Shown: positions 33,917 to 43,850 of the stretch, piece after piece
Layout of the letters: each line of letters starts with the position of its first letter
Numbering within the stretch: position 1 is the first letter of the stretch
Assembly (NCBI GenBank): GCA_030015575.1
Contig: JASDDO010000024.1
Coordinates: 218,012,996-218,076,995 of the forward strand
DNA length: 64,000 bases
Direction of reading: 5' to 3'
From: Agapanthus africanus
Taxonomy: Eukaryota > Streptophyta > Magnoliopsida > Asparagales > Amaryllidaceae
Translations under genes and position numbers: made by a program
The notes under the pieces: generated by a model
Seen by the model: the letters and a program-made list of their open reading frames with translations, nothing else
The model's database searches: none
What the model was told of the DNA's origin: nothing

Positions 33917-34190
33917 GTGGTTGTCGGGACCCGTCACCACTCTGACGACGTTGAAGGATTACAACGACAAATATTAGAGGAGTAAAGAGATGTACCCTCG
34001 AACCGGGTGTAAATTGATTGGAAGAGCAGTTGTGCTCAGTTCAATTTATATTGAGGACATATGGCCAGAATTGGGCTAAGTCCAGTTAAAAATGTTTGAC
34101 ATTTTATTTTATGTTATGCCTGTTGGGCCTTCGTTTGGGCTCTGCCCTTTTAATAATGCATAGCATTTATCAGGAGCAAAAATAGTGGTC
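33917..34190. other. Spacer homologous to 42154-42270
   Basis: GGGACCCGTC, ATTACAACGACAAATATTAG and GAGATGTACCCTCGAACC recur in the same order at 42163-42250. The array-plus-spacer module therefore exists on both sides of the antisense gene. No gene. Confidence 0.65.
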
Positions 34191-34510
34191 TGATAGTGCG
34201 CCACGTGGCTTGTCAGGAGCTTTGGCCAATCAAAGAGCGCATTGCGCTAGCGCATGTGAATGTGACACGTGTCACGCTCAGCGCTAAGCGCAAGTCTGTT
34301 AGCGCACTGCGCTTTATGAATGCGCTGCGCCAGTTTGTGGGTGCGCCAGTGACACGTGGCGTGCTCTGGCGCAGTGCGCCAGTCCAAAAGCGCAGTGCGC
34401 TATTTTTAGAAGCGCAAACTGTCCTACGGTTGACACGTGGCGCGTTCTGGCGCAGTGCGTCAGTCCAAAGAGCGCAAAGGTGCAATTCAAGAGTGCAAAG
34501 CACTGTCCGA
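34190..34510. repeat. CACGTG and GCGC-rich repeat block with palindromes
   Basis: GACACGTGGCG and GCGCAGTGCGC recur several times; CTGGCGCAGTGCGCCAG at 34366-34382 is a perfect 17-base palindrome. ORFs on both strands (96-105 codons) arise from the repeats. Confidence 0.7.
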
Positions 34511-34529
34511 TAGCACAGAGCGCATTTTG

Positions 34530-34935
34530 ATCAAGTTGAGATCAAAGAACAAGCTTTTTGTTCTTCAGAAGAGGCCTTGCCTTAAGATTCAAGAACCAAA
34601 GTTCTTGTTCTCATCAAAAGGCTCTGCCTTTATAGATCAAAAGATCTGTGAAGTAAAAGTACGTCTTTTTAGTCTTTTTTATTTAGATCTTTTTTTATCT
34701 TTTTCTTTTTTATTAAAGACCTTGATCTTATTCTTAGATCTCTGATCTTTTTTGGAAGATGGTTCTTCTTCTTTTTAATGAGATGATTTCATCTCTGTTT
34801 TTCAAGAATATAATTCTTTACCTTTAAAGATGGAGAAAATGATCTTCTTTCTTCAAAGGATTGCCTTTCTTTCTCTTTGAGTTTTTCTCAAAGTTTGCAG
34901 AGGGTTTTTTCTATCTGAGACTTGAAGTCTTGGGG
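34530..34935 (-). other. Hairpin-rich leader-like DNA, minus direction
   Basis: Downstream, in the minus direction, of the TATA box at 34938-34945. Perfect short hairpins include 34545-34565 (8-bp stem), 34590-34607 (7-bp stem), 34617-34631 (6-bp stem) and 34634-34647 (5-bp stem), each with loops of 3-5 bases. No coding region. Confidence 0.6.
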
Positions 34936-34937
34936 CC

Positions 34938-34945
34938 TTTATATA
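34938..34945 (-). promoter_or_regulatory. TATA box, minus strand (Tat LTR promoter candidate)
   Basis: TTTATATA on plus, TATATAAA on minus, inside CCTTTATATAGGG. The same 13-mer is at 888-900 in the related fragment. It would drive transcription leftward, the direction of the Tat coding strand. Confidence 0.5.
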
Positions 34946-35144
34946 GGGCCAGTTGAATTGTTAAATTAGTTGAAGAGATCTTTCTCTGATTGATTTGGGA
35001 ATATTTCCCACCGTTGGATCTTTGATCCTAAAGCTTCTGTTTTACAGAAGATAATCTTCTTATTTTAATAAGATTGGAAAGATCTTTTTAGAACAGAATT
35101 TATTATTATTATTAGGTCTTCTAGAACAGAATTTTATTATTATT

Positions 35145-35490
35145 ATTAGTTCGACACGTGGCGCGCAGCGCAGAGCGCAGCGCAACTGCACTAGCGCGCC
35201 TGCGTTCGACACGTGGCGCGCAGCGTAGAGCGCAAGTGATCTGAAGCGTTGCTTCCGTTTTTAAAATTTGAATTTTGAAACAGAGTTTTGCTTTGATTGG
35301 GGGTGTGCTGCCTAGGGCGCAGCGCTCCTGGCGCTGGCGTGTCTGCTTTTGACACGTGGTGCTCAGCGCGCAGCGCAAGAGATCTGAAGCGTTGCTTCAA
35401 TTTTTGAATTTTGAAATTCAAACAGAGCTTTGCTTTGATTGGGGGAAACAAATGCCCCCCCACCGTTGCGCTCTCGTGGCGCACACGTGA
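35145..35490. repeat. CACGTG/GCGCAGCGC repeat block between divergent TATA boxes
   Basis: GACACGTGGCGCGCAGCG appears at about 35153 and 35208, with a related copy near 35350, each followed by GATCTGAAGCGTTGCTTC or similar. The placement between two outward-facing TATA boxes suggests a shared enhancer; this is inference. Confidence 0.6.
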
Positions 35491-35553
35491 GTGCAGCGGT
35501 GGCAACATCTGAGCCCTTGGATCAACTCAGAAGTTGAGGAGGCACTTCAGCGC

Positions 35554-35562
35554 CTATAAATA
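35554..35562 (+). promoter_or_regulatory. TATA box, plus strand (antisense-gene promoter candidate)
   Basis: CTATAAATA, a good plant TATA box, lies about 740 bases upstream of the ATG of the plus-strand gene at 36302. It faces away from the minus-strand TATA box 610 bases to the left. Confidence 0.5.
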
Positions 35563-36140
35563 GGACCCTTGGTCCTCAGATGATTATCATCTTTCCTTCA
35601 AGAATTTTAATCTCAGAGCCTTGCTCTTCTTTCCAAGAACTTCAAGAGCTAGAACTCTAGAATATTTTAGGTAAAAATTAAATTGAATTAAATTAATTTT
35701 AATAACTTAGGGGTTTTACCCATTAACAGAGCCTTGCTCTCATAGATCTTTTGATCTAAAGAAAACCCCTTTAGGGTTTTATAAACAGAGCTTTGCTCTC
35801 AAGAACCCATAGATCTAAATAGATCTTTCCTTAGGGTTTCTTAGCCCATGGGTCAGAGCTATGCTCTTTTGACAATGTATAGATCTTTTGATCTTTGATG
35901 AAGAACTCTTAAGAGTTAATTTTCATTAATCTTTGATGGATTTTTCCATCATCATTACAGAGCTAGGCTCTTTAAGGAATTTTATTCCCTCGTGACCAGA
36001 GTTTGACAAGTGTCACTCTGTTACAGAGCTTTGCTCTGAAAGGGAGATTTTCTCCTTGTCTCGAGAGATTTCTCATTTAATGAGAATATTATTTGAGGAT
36101 TTCCTCATTAATTAACAGTCTCCTCCAATGATGAGGCTGT
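35562..36140 (+). other. Hairpin-rich leader of the antisense gene
   Basis: More than ten short hairpins with 3-5 base loops: AGGACCCTTGGTCCT (35562-35576), 35578-35592, AGAGCCTTGCTCT (35615-35627 and about 35728), AGATCTTTTGATCT (about 35744), 35762-35780, AGAGCTTTGCTCT (about 35787), AGAGCTATGCTCT (about 35856), AGAGCTAGGCTCT (about 35961), CAGAGCTTTGCTCTG (about 36023). The AGAGC...GCTCT stem recurs with different three-base loops. Confidence 0.75.
36114..36130 (-). other. Weak candidate for the Tat 3' LTR edge and polypurine tract
   Basis: On the minus strand a purine run (CATTGGAGGAGAC) is followed by TGTTAATTAATGAGG, as expected for a polypurine tract and LTR start. Without the other LTR it cannot be confirmed. 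Confidence 0.2.
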
Positions 36141-36301
36141 CTTATTAATTGATGCATTGTCATCTGGATTTTGTGGGTCCCCATTTGGTCCCCTCTCCAC
36201 TGTATTGCAGTGTGGTACAAATTTTTAAAGTACCGAGCGTCGGGATTTTAAAATTAAATTATAATACTGATAATTGAATTTCGCTTTTTCTTGCAGGCGA
36301 C

Positions 36302-38583
36302 ATGTCTTCTGATCTCTCGTTCCCGTTTTTCCGTTCAGAGGGAGGATTCCCTGAGGCACCGGTAGACCGGGAGGTTCTTGCTCTCATTAAGGATTACGAC
36401 CCGGAATACAAAAGCCTTCATCTGTGGGGTAGGTGGTACAACCAAATAATTAAAGGTCGCCGAAGCTTCTCTTGTGCGACGTCGTCGGATCCGATCTCGT
36501 CGATCTCGTACGCAGATATACCCCCGGTGAACTATACCGTGGAGGTCGTAAATTGGAATTCGGAGGGTCTTCTTCAACCTTCGATTGCTGCCATACCCAT
36601 ACAGCTGCCGGCAGACGTGGATATTTTGGGACTGCGCATATGCCAGGGTGAGTCGCGCCCTTGGGGACAACCCTACAACATCGGGTTGACCCCTCGACAC
36701 TCGGCAGGATATCTGCAGTGGGCCAGGTAAATTTTGTCGGCAAAGAAGGTGCATCTGTTGAAGAAGTCTATACCCTGCAGTTTACGCCTCGCTGTTCGAG
36801 TATTCTGCTCCTCCTACATGGTGGATTAAGGCGTTCGTGGAGCAATGGAACATCCCCACCCATACCTTTCTTCTAATGGACAGGGAAGTTTCCATCCGCT
36901 AGAAGAATTTGCTGAGATTTCCGGTCTGCCGGTGAGGTGGGAGCACTATGAGGAGCTACTTCCTCCGGATGAATACGTTTTTTCCACCAAGCCGTTGGTG
37001 ATGGACTTAACACCGGAGAACGCTATTCAGCACCAGTTTCCGAGTCTGATAAAGGTACTGAATATGTATGAAAGTCTTTTCTTAGAATCGGGAGGCCGGG
37101 GAGTTAGTTTCGCAGACTTCATCGCCCGCTTTCTTCGAACAGAGATTCTATCGCAACGGGGCAAAAAATTCTCCAAGCTCCACATCCACTTCGGTTTTGG
37201 CTTAGATCGTCGACCAGCACTAGAAGCCGATCAAAAGGGCTTTTATCTCCCCGATGCTGCAATCATCCCTTTGTTGGAAATCGCTGCTCCGGGCATCGAC
37301 GAGGTGACTTTCTTTCTTGGGTTTCTGGGGCTATGGCTGTGCTGGTTCACGCTCCTCATGCACCCTCGCTACATGAGGCCGTCCGTCTTCTACCCAGCAC
37401 ATCGAAAGGTGGCTAGCATACAATTGGCCATCGGGATTGCCGGGTTGGCCCATCTGTACCATGGTCTTAGCGTGGCGGCGGACGCAACTGAACCGGGGGT
37501 GCAACCCGCTAATTTCCCGATGCACTAGTTTACTTCGTGAATGGAAATGCACGTGCTCGGGGTATTTGGTATTCATAAAAGACCCTCGTTTTACGAGAAG
37601 TAAAGATTCCCGAGAGTTATGCGGTTGATCGGTGCTTCTATCGTGAATCCGCCTCCGCGGGAGGCTAGGGGGTTGCTTCTTCGTCCGCGCACGGTCGGAG
37701 CGGGTATTTCTTTCACGGACAAGGTCCTGACAATCGGCCCGGAGACCTCCAAGGCGGTGTTGGCGTTGCACAATAATTTCAAGGACATGGGGTCCGTATT
37801 GAAAGCCCGGGAGATTCTACATCTATACTCCATTAGGCCGGGCTTCCTCGTGTTCAGGAAGAATGGGGCGGCACTTTTTATGAGGTACAACCGCCATCAT
37901 TTCGCCCAACAACTAAGTTATAACCAGGGGTCCCACTGAAGGCATTTTTGGAAGAGCCTGCGGCCACCAGAGAGGGAATACGGTGCGCACTGCATCACTT
38001 TATGCGGTTAAACATGGGCTCCCACTTTTTCATTAGCGAGCCGAGTTGCATTCCAAGGGCCCTCAACGTATACGGGGCTTGGTATCAGCACGCGATGGGC
38101 GCTGTTATCCGGGAAGAGAAGCGCTTGCTGCTTGATCGCAAGGGTGTGCCCCCCGCCAGCGATCGCAACGTCCCCCTAAAGCGAAGGACCCCTGTCCCTC
38201 CTCCACTAAGAGGAAATGCTGGAGTTGAGCCTCCACGCGTGCTAAGCCCCCCCGCATGGATTGCCCCGTGATCCTGTGGACGTGCCCTCAGCGCCCCATG
38301 CTCCCGTGGAGATGGTAAACGTGGTTTCGCCCGAATTCGGCGTGGGCTCGGACATCAGGACCCGCCGTCCCAAGGTGCCCACGAAGCGTAAGCTTATTTT
38401 GGGTGCGACCGGGGTTCGTGCGCAGAAGAGGAAGAAGAAGTCGATCCTCTCTGCTGACGTTGCATTTGGTCAGGAACCTCATGCTCCTTATAGCGAGGGC
38501 TTGAGTGAGTACGGGACCAACGAGGGCCTTTTTATGCCGCCAGATGACACTGATCTGGCGGCCGCCATCGAGCTTCTGAGCGA
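36302..38583 (+). pseudogene. Plant mobile domain-like region of the antisense gene, broken
   Basis: The ATG at 36302 opens 142 codons to a TAA at 36728-36730. Sensible protein continues in shifted frames: PPTWWIKAFVEQWNI and HTFLLMDREVSI, then LEEFAEISGLPV (from about 36898), then a long stretch to 37528 with the RPSVFYPAHRKVASIQLAIG and GLAHLYHGLS segments, then 37619-37939, 37948-38271 and 38261-38583. This order (W-rich segment, DREVSI...EISGLPV, hydrophobic helix with LYHGLS, then RALNVYGAWYQHAMG) resembles the plant mobile domain (aminotransferase-like) found in transposons and in captured host genes. I count one nonsense codon and about six frameshifts. A 54-base GT-AG interval at 36727-36780 could mimic an intron but is too short and leaves the wrong frame. 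Confidence 0.6.
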
Positions 38584-41215
38584 TTGGTAAGGCGCGATGA
38601 GTGGTTGGCTAAACTCGCGCAATCAGGTAATCACTAGTTGTATTTTTCGTTATTACACCATACCTCTATCATTGTTTTTTGACTAACTCTTTTCCTTCTT
38701 TAACAGGCATTTCTATCGAAGAAGCCATCGCTGCTTCTTTCAAAACTTTTGAGGAGGACGAACGACTCAGAGCATCCTTAGGCCTTGGTACATTTCGGTT
38801 CGCTATGTTTCTGCTTCCATTTCTTATGAGTAATCTGACCCTCTCTTTGTCTTATCGCAGGTACCACGAGGCCTATCCCGCAAGCTGACGTGGAAATTCT
38901 CCCCAGGCCAGCTACCGAAGTCCCGGCCTCTTCAGGATTGCTGCGAGAGGCCCTTCTTAAAAAGCCGATGATGGAAGCCTTGACGGCTCTGGAGGAAACC
39001 CTGAACACGGACGACGACGCCTTACTGAAGGAGGCTTCCAAAAGGTCTGTCGTGACGGCCCGGGAGGAAAGGAAGCGCCTGAGGCGCGCAGCAAGGGAGC
39101 GTAGTGCTGCTCTGGCTGCAGGAGCAGGCTCAAGCGCCGTTACTCCCGTTGCTACTCCTTCAGAGGAGCTCCCGGTCGCCTTGTCTACTGCTCATAGACG
39201 GGCGGCACGTGCAGCTCGGGAAGCCAATGGTAAATCCGCCTCAGGTAATGTGTTTTTGAGGCTTTGTTGTCAAATTTTTAAACTATCAGTTCTTATATAT
39301 CTTGTCCTGCAGGGCCGAGTCTTACTGAAGGAGTGGCGGCGACCGTCGAGCCTGAGGGGACGGTGGAGGAGGCACCGGTTGAACCCGAAGCGACGGTAGG
39401 CGATGTAGCCGGGGTTGCCAGGCCTGATATAGTGGCTGACGAGACAGTCACGACCGCCATGCCCGAGACGGCTGCCAATGCCGAGCCCGAGGGGGCAGCG
39501 GGTGAGACGGCTGCTACGGCCGAGTCTGAGGCAACAGTGGATGAAATGGCTGCTACGGACAAGCCTATGGCAGCGGTGGACGAGACGGCTGCGACCGCTG
39601 AGCCCGAGGTGGTAGCGGGTGAGACGGCTGCTACGGCCGAGCCTGAGGCAGCAGTGGATGAAGCGGATGCGACCACTGAGCCCGTGGTGGTAACGGGCGA
39701 AACGGGCATGATTGCTGAGCACGAGATGGCCGCTCTTTCTCAAGAGTCGGGCACCGCTCCGATCATCGCTCTCCCTGCTTACGGTTCCTTGTCGTCTCCC
39801 GGCCTCGCGAGCGTGATGGCGGCTCCTGTAGAGTCAGGCGATGAGGCAACGGGAGGTGAGACCATCCCAATGGAGGAGGAAGACGCGACCGTTGCATCAA
39901 GTGACGCCCTCGTTAGGGCTCCGGCCGTCGACTCTTCAGGTAAATCTTGGGTCACCGCCCTTCTTTCTATATTCTGCAATCTTTCCTAATAAAGTTTATC
40001 TTGCTTCTAATGCAGGTGTGGCTAGTGCTGAAATCGAGCTGCTCGAGACAGCGCCGTCAGTTACCACCCTGACGGTGACCACCCCTCTGCCTTCTCTCGC
40101 ACCGTCGCAAATGCTGGAAGGTATGGATTTGTAACCCATTAGTCTTATCCCTCGGGCGTATAATTCATGTACTGACGTCGAGTCATCGTGTTTTTGCAGG
40201 AGTTCTTCTTGACCACCTGTACCAGGTGTTGCACCCACAGTTCTCCTTCTTACCCGAGACGAGTCCGCCTGCTGGTGTCGGTGAGTGTTTTCTCTAAACG
40301 ATGTCCTCTTCTTTAACAGGTAGTCGCATTATTGCTAATCTCTTCTTTATACTGCTTGTAGCCTTACGAATCGAAGGAGGGGACGAGGCTGTCATTGCGC
40401 CACCAGTACTCCCAGCTCTGCCCCCTACTGTAGCCGGTATAGTAGACTCTACATTTTGCTTATTTTCTTTATTAAGCCGACATCTGATTATGATCTATTT
40501 TGCAGCAATCACATTGACTCCAACCCCGTTCGAGTCTCGTATTATAATGCCGGCCGGGCCCTTTTTAAGGCGTCCATCATCCAAAGGTGCTGTGACCAGC
40601 CTACGCATGCTAAGCGAGTATATCGAGGAGTTCGACGCAGAGGCTCCCACATCCGCCGTGGATTTTGCTGCAGAGATTAACCCTATGCTGGCGACGCTCA
40701 TGAACTTTCACGGTGAGGGCGTCGTTGAGTCTTGGGTTAATCGCTGCCAGGAGATCGAGGCTTGCTTGCATGACCTTGAGCTTAAGCGTCCGGCACCTGA
40801 GATTTTGGTTACGAGCACTCAACGGGCGGCGTGGATCGAGCAGAGCGCTTCTTACTTCCGCCATCTCGAACAAGAAGTGGCTTTAAAGTGAAGGGAATGC
40901 AAAGAAACTTCAAGCGAGTCTTCTCAACTGCATGCTGAGATCGACGCGAACGCTGCCCAGGTGAAAGTTATCTTCGAGGGTCTTCTGCAATGTATCTCTG
41001 ACGGGTTAATATTGAAGCAGAAGCTCGATGTCGTTGAGCGTGATGCCCAGGATCGTGAAGCAGCTCAGCGAGCCGTCGAAGAAAAACTCTCATCCAACTT
41101 GCAGCAGCGAGCCCAGGTCGAAGCAGAGTTGGCCGCGGTAGCTGATCAGGAAGAGGGGCTGAGGGAAGTGCGTGAGCGGCTGATTGGACTACTGAAAGCG
41201 CTTTCCTCTCAATAA
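38584..41215 (+). pseudogene. C-terminal exons of the antisense gene: repeats and coiled coil, seven phase-1 introns
   Basis: From LVRRDEWLAKLAQS at 38584 the frame stays open through seven GT-AG introns: 38627-38706, 38788-38860, 39245-39312, 39940-40015, 40121-40199, 40281-40361 and 40437-40505 (68-81 bases). Every intron interrupts the codon after its first base (phase 1), so each internal exon is a multiple of three. The product is Ala/Glu-rich, with a basic helical segment (KRLRRAARERSAAL), a 13-residue repeat (39468-39701), Pro-rich exons, and a heptad-like C-terminal coiled coil. One in-frame TGA at 40889-40891 interrupts it; the frame then continues to TAA at 41213-41215. It runs antisense to the Tat pol genes. 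Function unknown; Gag-like or partner-binding roles are speculative. Confidence 0.6.
39468..39701 (+). repeat. 39-bp coding minisatellite, six units
   Basis: Six consecutive 13-residue units of the type TAATAEPEAAVDE (variants TAANAEPEGAAGE, MAATDKPMAAVDE, ADATTEPVVVTGE) fill 234 bases exactly. The length is a multiple of three, so the reading frame of the exon is kept. Confidence 0.85.
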
Positions 41216-41247
41216 AAATTTTGTACCACTTGTAATTTTGAAATAAA
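41211..41247 (+). terminator. Poly(A) signal candidates of the antisense gene
   Basis: AATAAA overlaps the stop codon (41211-41216) and recurs at 41242-41247, with TTTGTA and TTGTAATTTTG elements between, a usual plant 3' end arrangement. Confidence 0.4.
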
Positions 41248-41494
41248 TGTATTTGTTCTTTTATTCTTTAATACAATGTATTTTGTACTCAATCGAATTC
41301 ATGAATAAAAGATACACGTTATTCATAATGTCTTGTGTCATTTCTCTGCTTTCTTTTTTCTTGCTGTGTTGTTTGCCATGTGATTTTAGCAAGTGCGATC
41401 TGTAGATAGTATATAACTGTCAATCTTATGCTCTTTGTAAGGTAGTGATGGCTTAGAAAATAGGGTTAGGATCTATCACCTAAGACTTTTCAAC

Positions 41495-41670
41495 TTTATG
41501 AGCCGTGAGGGTCTCATAAAAAAATTTCTCCCTACCGGTCGAGAGGATCCCGTAGGTGTAATTTTTTCTTTAAGAATCGTGAGGATACCTAAGTGTGTTT
41601 TCTCTTGAGAGTCGTAAGGATCTCACAAGAGAATTTACTCCCTTACGAGTCGTGAGGACCCGCAAGTGAT
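41495..41670. repeat. Constant-loop hairpin cluster I (five units)
   Basis: Units share a 10-base loop of the type TCGTGAGGAT, but their stems differ. Best examples: TTTATGAG / CTCATAAA (41495-41520, 8 bp perfect, loop CCGTGAGGGT) and TCTCTTGAGAG / CTCACAAGAGA (41601-41632, 10 of 11 pairs, loop TCGTAAGGAT). Three more (about 41531, 41568, 41642) are decayed. Confidence 0.8.
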
Positions 41671-41699
41671 GGGTGAAGTTTCCTTTGTCCGCATTTCAC

Positions 41700-41793
41700 G
41701 GAGCCAGGGGTTGCTCTGGATGCTTCCCACGGGTTCACTGCCGTGTTTGGCGAGGACCAGGCTCTGCTTTGGACGTTTTCCAGGATACCATGG
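41700..41793. repeat. Partial unit of the 170-bp repeat
   Basis: GCTCTGGATGCTTCCCACGG and GCGAGGACCAGGCTC match the start of the 170-bp units at 42352; the rest of the unit is missing where the 72-bp array begins. Confidence 0.7.
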
Positions 41794-42153
41794 TTTAAAG
41801 ACATCGCGGTCGAGGTTAAGGACATCATAGTCCGTGGATTTAAGGACTCCACAGTCCGTTGTTAGTTTTAAGACATCACGGTCGAGGTTAAGGACATCAT
41901 AGTCCATGAGTTTAAGGACCTCACAGTCCAATGTTAGTTTTAAGACATCACGGTAGAGGTTAAGGACATCATAGTCCGTAGATTTAAGGACTTCACAGTC
42001 CAATGTTAGTTTTAAGACATCATGGTCGAGGTTAAGGACATCATAGTCCGTGGATTTAAGGACTCCATAGTCCAATGTTAGTTTTAAGATATCACGGTTG
42101 AGATTAAGGACATCATAGTCCGTGGATTTAAGGACTCCACAGTCCAACGTTAC
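41794..42153. repeat. 72-bp tandem array, right copy (five units)
   Basis: Exactly five 72-base units (360 bases). The minus strand is open across the array (within a 193-codon ORF, 41635-42216) as a 24-residue repeat of the type LDCGVLKSTDYDVLNLDRDV. A further single unit sits at about 42268-42350. Each unit divides into three related 24-base phrases. Confidence 0.88.
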
Positions 42154-42351
42154 ACATAGTTGCAGGGACCCGTCGTCTCTTTGAAGACGTTGAGGAATTA
42201 CAACTACAAATATCAAAGGAGTGACGAGATGTACCCTTGAACCAAGGTGAAATTAGCTTAAAATCATTATGGTTGATTGTTAGTTTTAAGACATCACGGT
42301 CGAGGTTAAGGACATCATAGTCCGTGAGTTTAAGGACCTCACAGTCCGAAG
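42154..42351. other. Spacer and one isolated 72-bp unit
   Basis: Homologous to 33917-34020; ends in another copy of the 72-bp unit. No gene. Confidence 0.6.
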
Positions 42352-43205
42352 TTTGCTCTGGATGCTTCCCACGGGTTCGCTGCCGTGTTTGGCGAGGACC
42401 AGGCTCCGCTCTGGATGCTTCACACGGGTTCACTGCCGTGCTATGCGAGGACCAGGATCCGCTCTGGACGTTTTCCACGGGGTCAGAAGTGACGTTATCC
42501 ATGTTCCACGTAACCAGGAATTTTGCTCTAGATTCTTCCCACGGGTTCACTGCCGTATTCGGCGATAACTAGGCTCCGCTCTGGATGCTTCACACGGGTT
42601 CACTGTCGTGCTCTGCGAGGACCAGGATCCACTCTGGACGTTTTCCACGGGGTCAGAAGTGACGTTATCCGTGTTCCACGTAACCAGGAATTTTTCTCTA
42701 GATGCTTCCCACGGGTTCACTGCCATGTTCGGCGATAACTAGGCTCCGCTCTGGATGCTTCACACGGGTTCACTACCGTACTTTGCGAGGACCAGGATCC
42801 TCTCTGGAAGTTTTCCACGGGGTCAGAAGTGACGTTATCCGTGTTCCACGTAACCAGGAATTTTTCTCTAGATGCTTCCCACGGGTTCACTGCCGTGTTC
42901 GGCGAGGACCAGGCTCCACTCTGGATGCTTCACACGGGTTCGCTGCCGTGCTCTGCGAGGACCAGGATCCGCTCTGGACGTTTTCCACGGGGTCAGAAGT
43001 GACGTTATCCGTGTTCCACGTAACCAGGAATTTTTCTCTAGATGCTTCCCACGGGTTCACTGCCGTGTTCGGCGAGGACTAGGCTCTGCTCTGGATGCTT
43101 CACACGGGTTCACTGCCATGCTCTGCGAGGACCAGGATCCGCTCTGGACGTTTTCCACGGGGTCAGAAGTGACGTTATCCGTGTTCCACGTAACCAGGAA
43201 TTTTG
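42352..43205. repeat. 170-bp tandem array (five units)
   Basis: The ATGCTTCCCACGGGTTC phrase (GATTCTTCCC in the second unit) recurs at 42362, 42532, 42702, 42872 and 43042, exactly 170 bases apart. Each unit holds three related sub-repeats that begin GCTCTGGA and contain CACGG...CCGTG mini-palindromes. Plus-strand ORFs of 98-135 codons in it (for example 42702-43082) come from the repeat and differ in frame. Confidence 0.92.
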
Positions 43206-43500
43206 CATATTATATTCGTATTTCACGGAGTTGGGATTTGACTCTCGGTCATCTGTATACCGTCGAGTCATGGAACTGAGAGTTGCCGCTGTTCCGCTTT
43301 GTTTGATGTTGTGTCTTCTGGGACAAATGTTGAGATGATTTCCAGGCTATCTATGACTCATCGAAATTTGGCTTCTTCTTCTGATGAAACCTGGGAGAGG
43401 AGGAGTGTGATTCCTTCTTTGTTTGTGACCCTGGATTGTATACAGGGATTGATGTAATATCACCTGTAGGGCATAAATTTTATTTTATATATATTTTTTA
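43206..43500. other. Non-coding spacer with a GGATTGTATAC phrase
   Basis: GGATTGTATACAGGGATTGA at 43433 matches related phrases at about 33347 and 44094; otherwise no structure. Confidence 0.4.
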
Positions 43501-43690
43501 TTTTATTTCTTTCCGCGATGCTCTATCATTTCAGCTTTTTACATCGCGAAGGTCACGATTGCCCCATCATTTCGGCTATTTCTCGCGGTGTCCAATCATT
43601 TCGGCTATTTTTCATGCATACATTTTTACTTGCTGATTTTGTCGCAAGTTGCCCCATCATTTCGGCTATTTCGTACGCATGAGTGGCTCG
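43500..43690. repeat. Short dispersed repeat CCCCATCATTTCGGCTATTT
   Basis: CATCATTTCGGCTATTT or close variants occur four times (about 43525, 43562, 43592 and 43653) between GC-containing spacers. Confidence 0.75.
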
Positions 43691-43850
43691 CTATGTTTTT
43701 GCCGTAAGCTTGGAATTAGACACCGATTTCGGCATCAGCACCGCTACAACTGGGATATTTCCAGAAGCGAATCATCATTTTCCTCTGTCGATGTCGAACA
43801 AAGGTGGGTTAGCGAACAGGGTTAGGATCCTGTCGACTAAGGCTTTTGAC

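Noticed and set aside
33917..33930. TGTCGGGACCCGTC as left end of the Tat 3' LTR
   Set aside because: Homology with 42154-42270 continues across this point in both directions, so it is not a terminus.
36727..36780. GT-AG interval as first intron of the antisense gene
   Set aside because: At 54 bases it is shorter than usual plant introns, and splicing it leaves the wrong frame; reading on after the TAA gives sensible protein, so a nonsense change plus frameshift fits better.
42702..43082. Plus-strand ORFs of 98-135 codons over the 170-bp array
   Set aside because: The period is not a multiple of three, so the frame shifts from unit to unit; the ORFs are repeat by-products.
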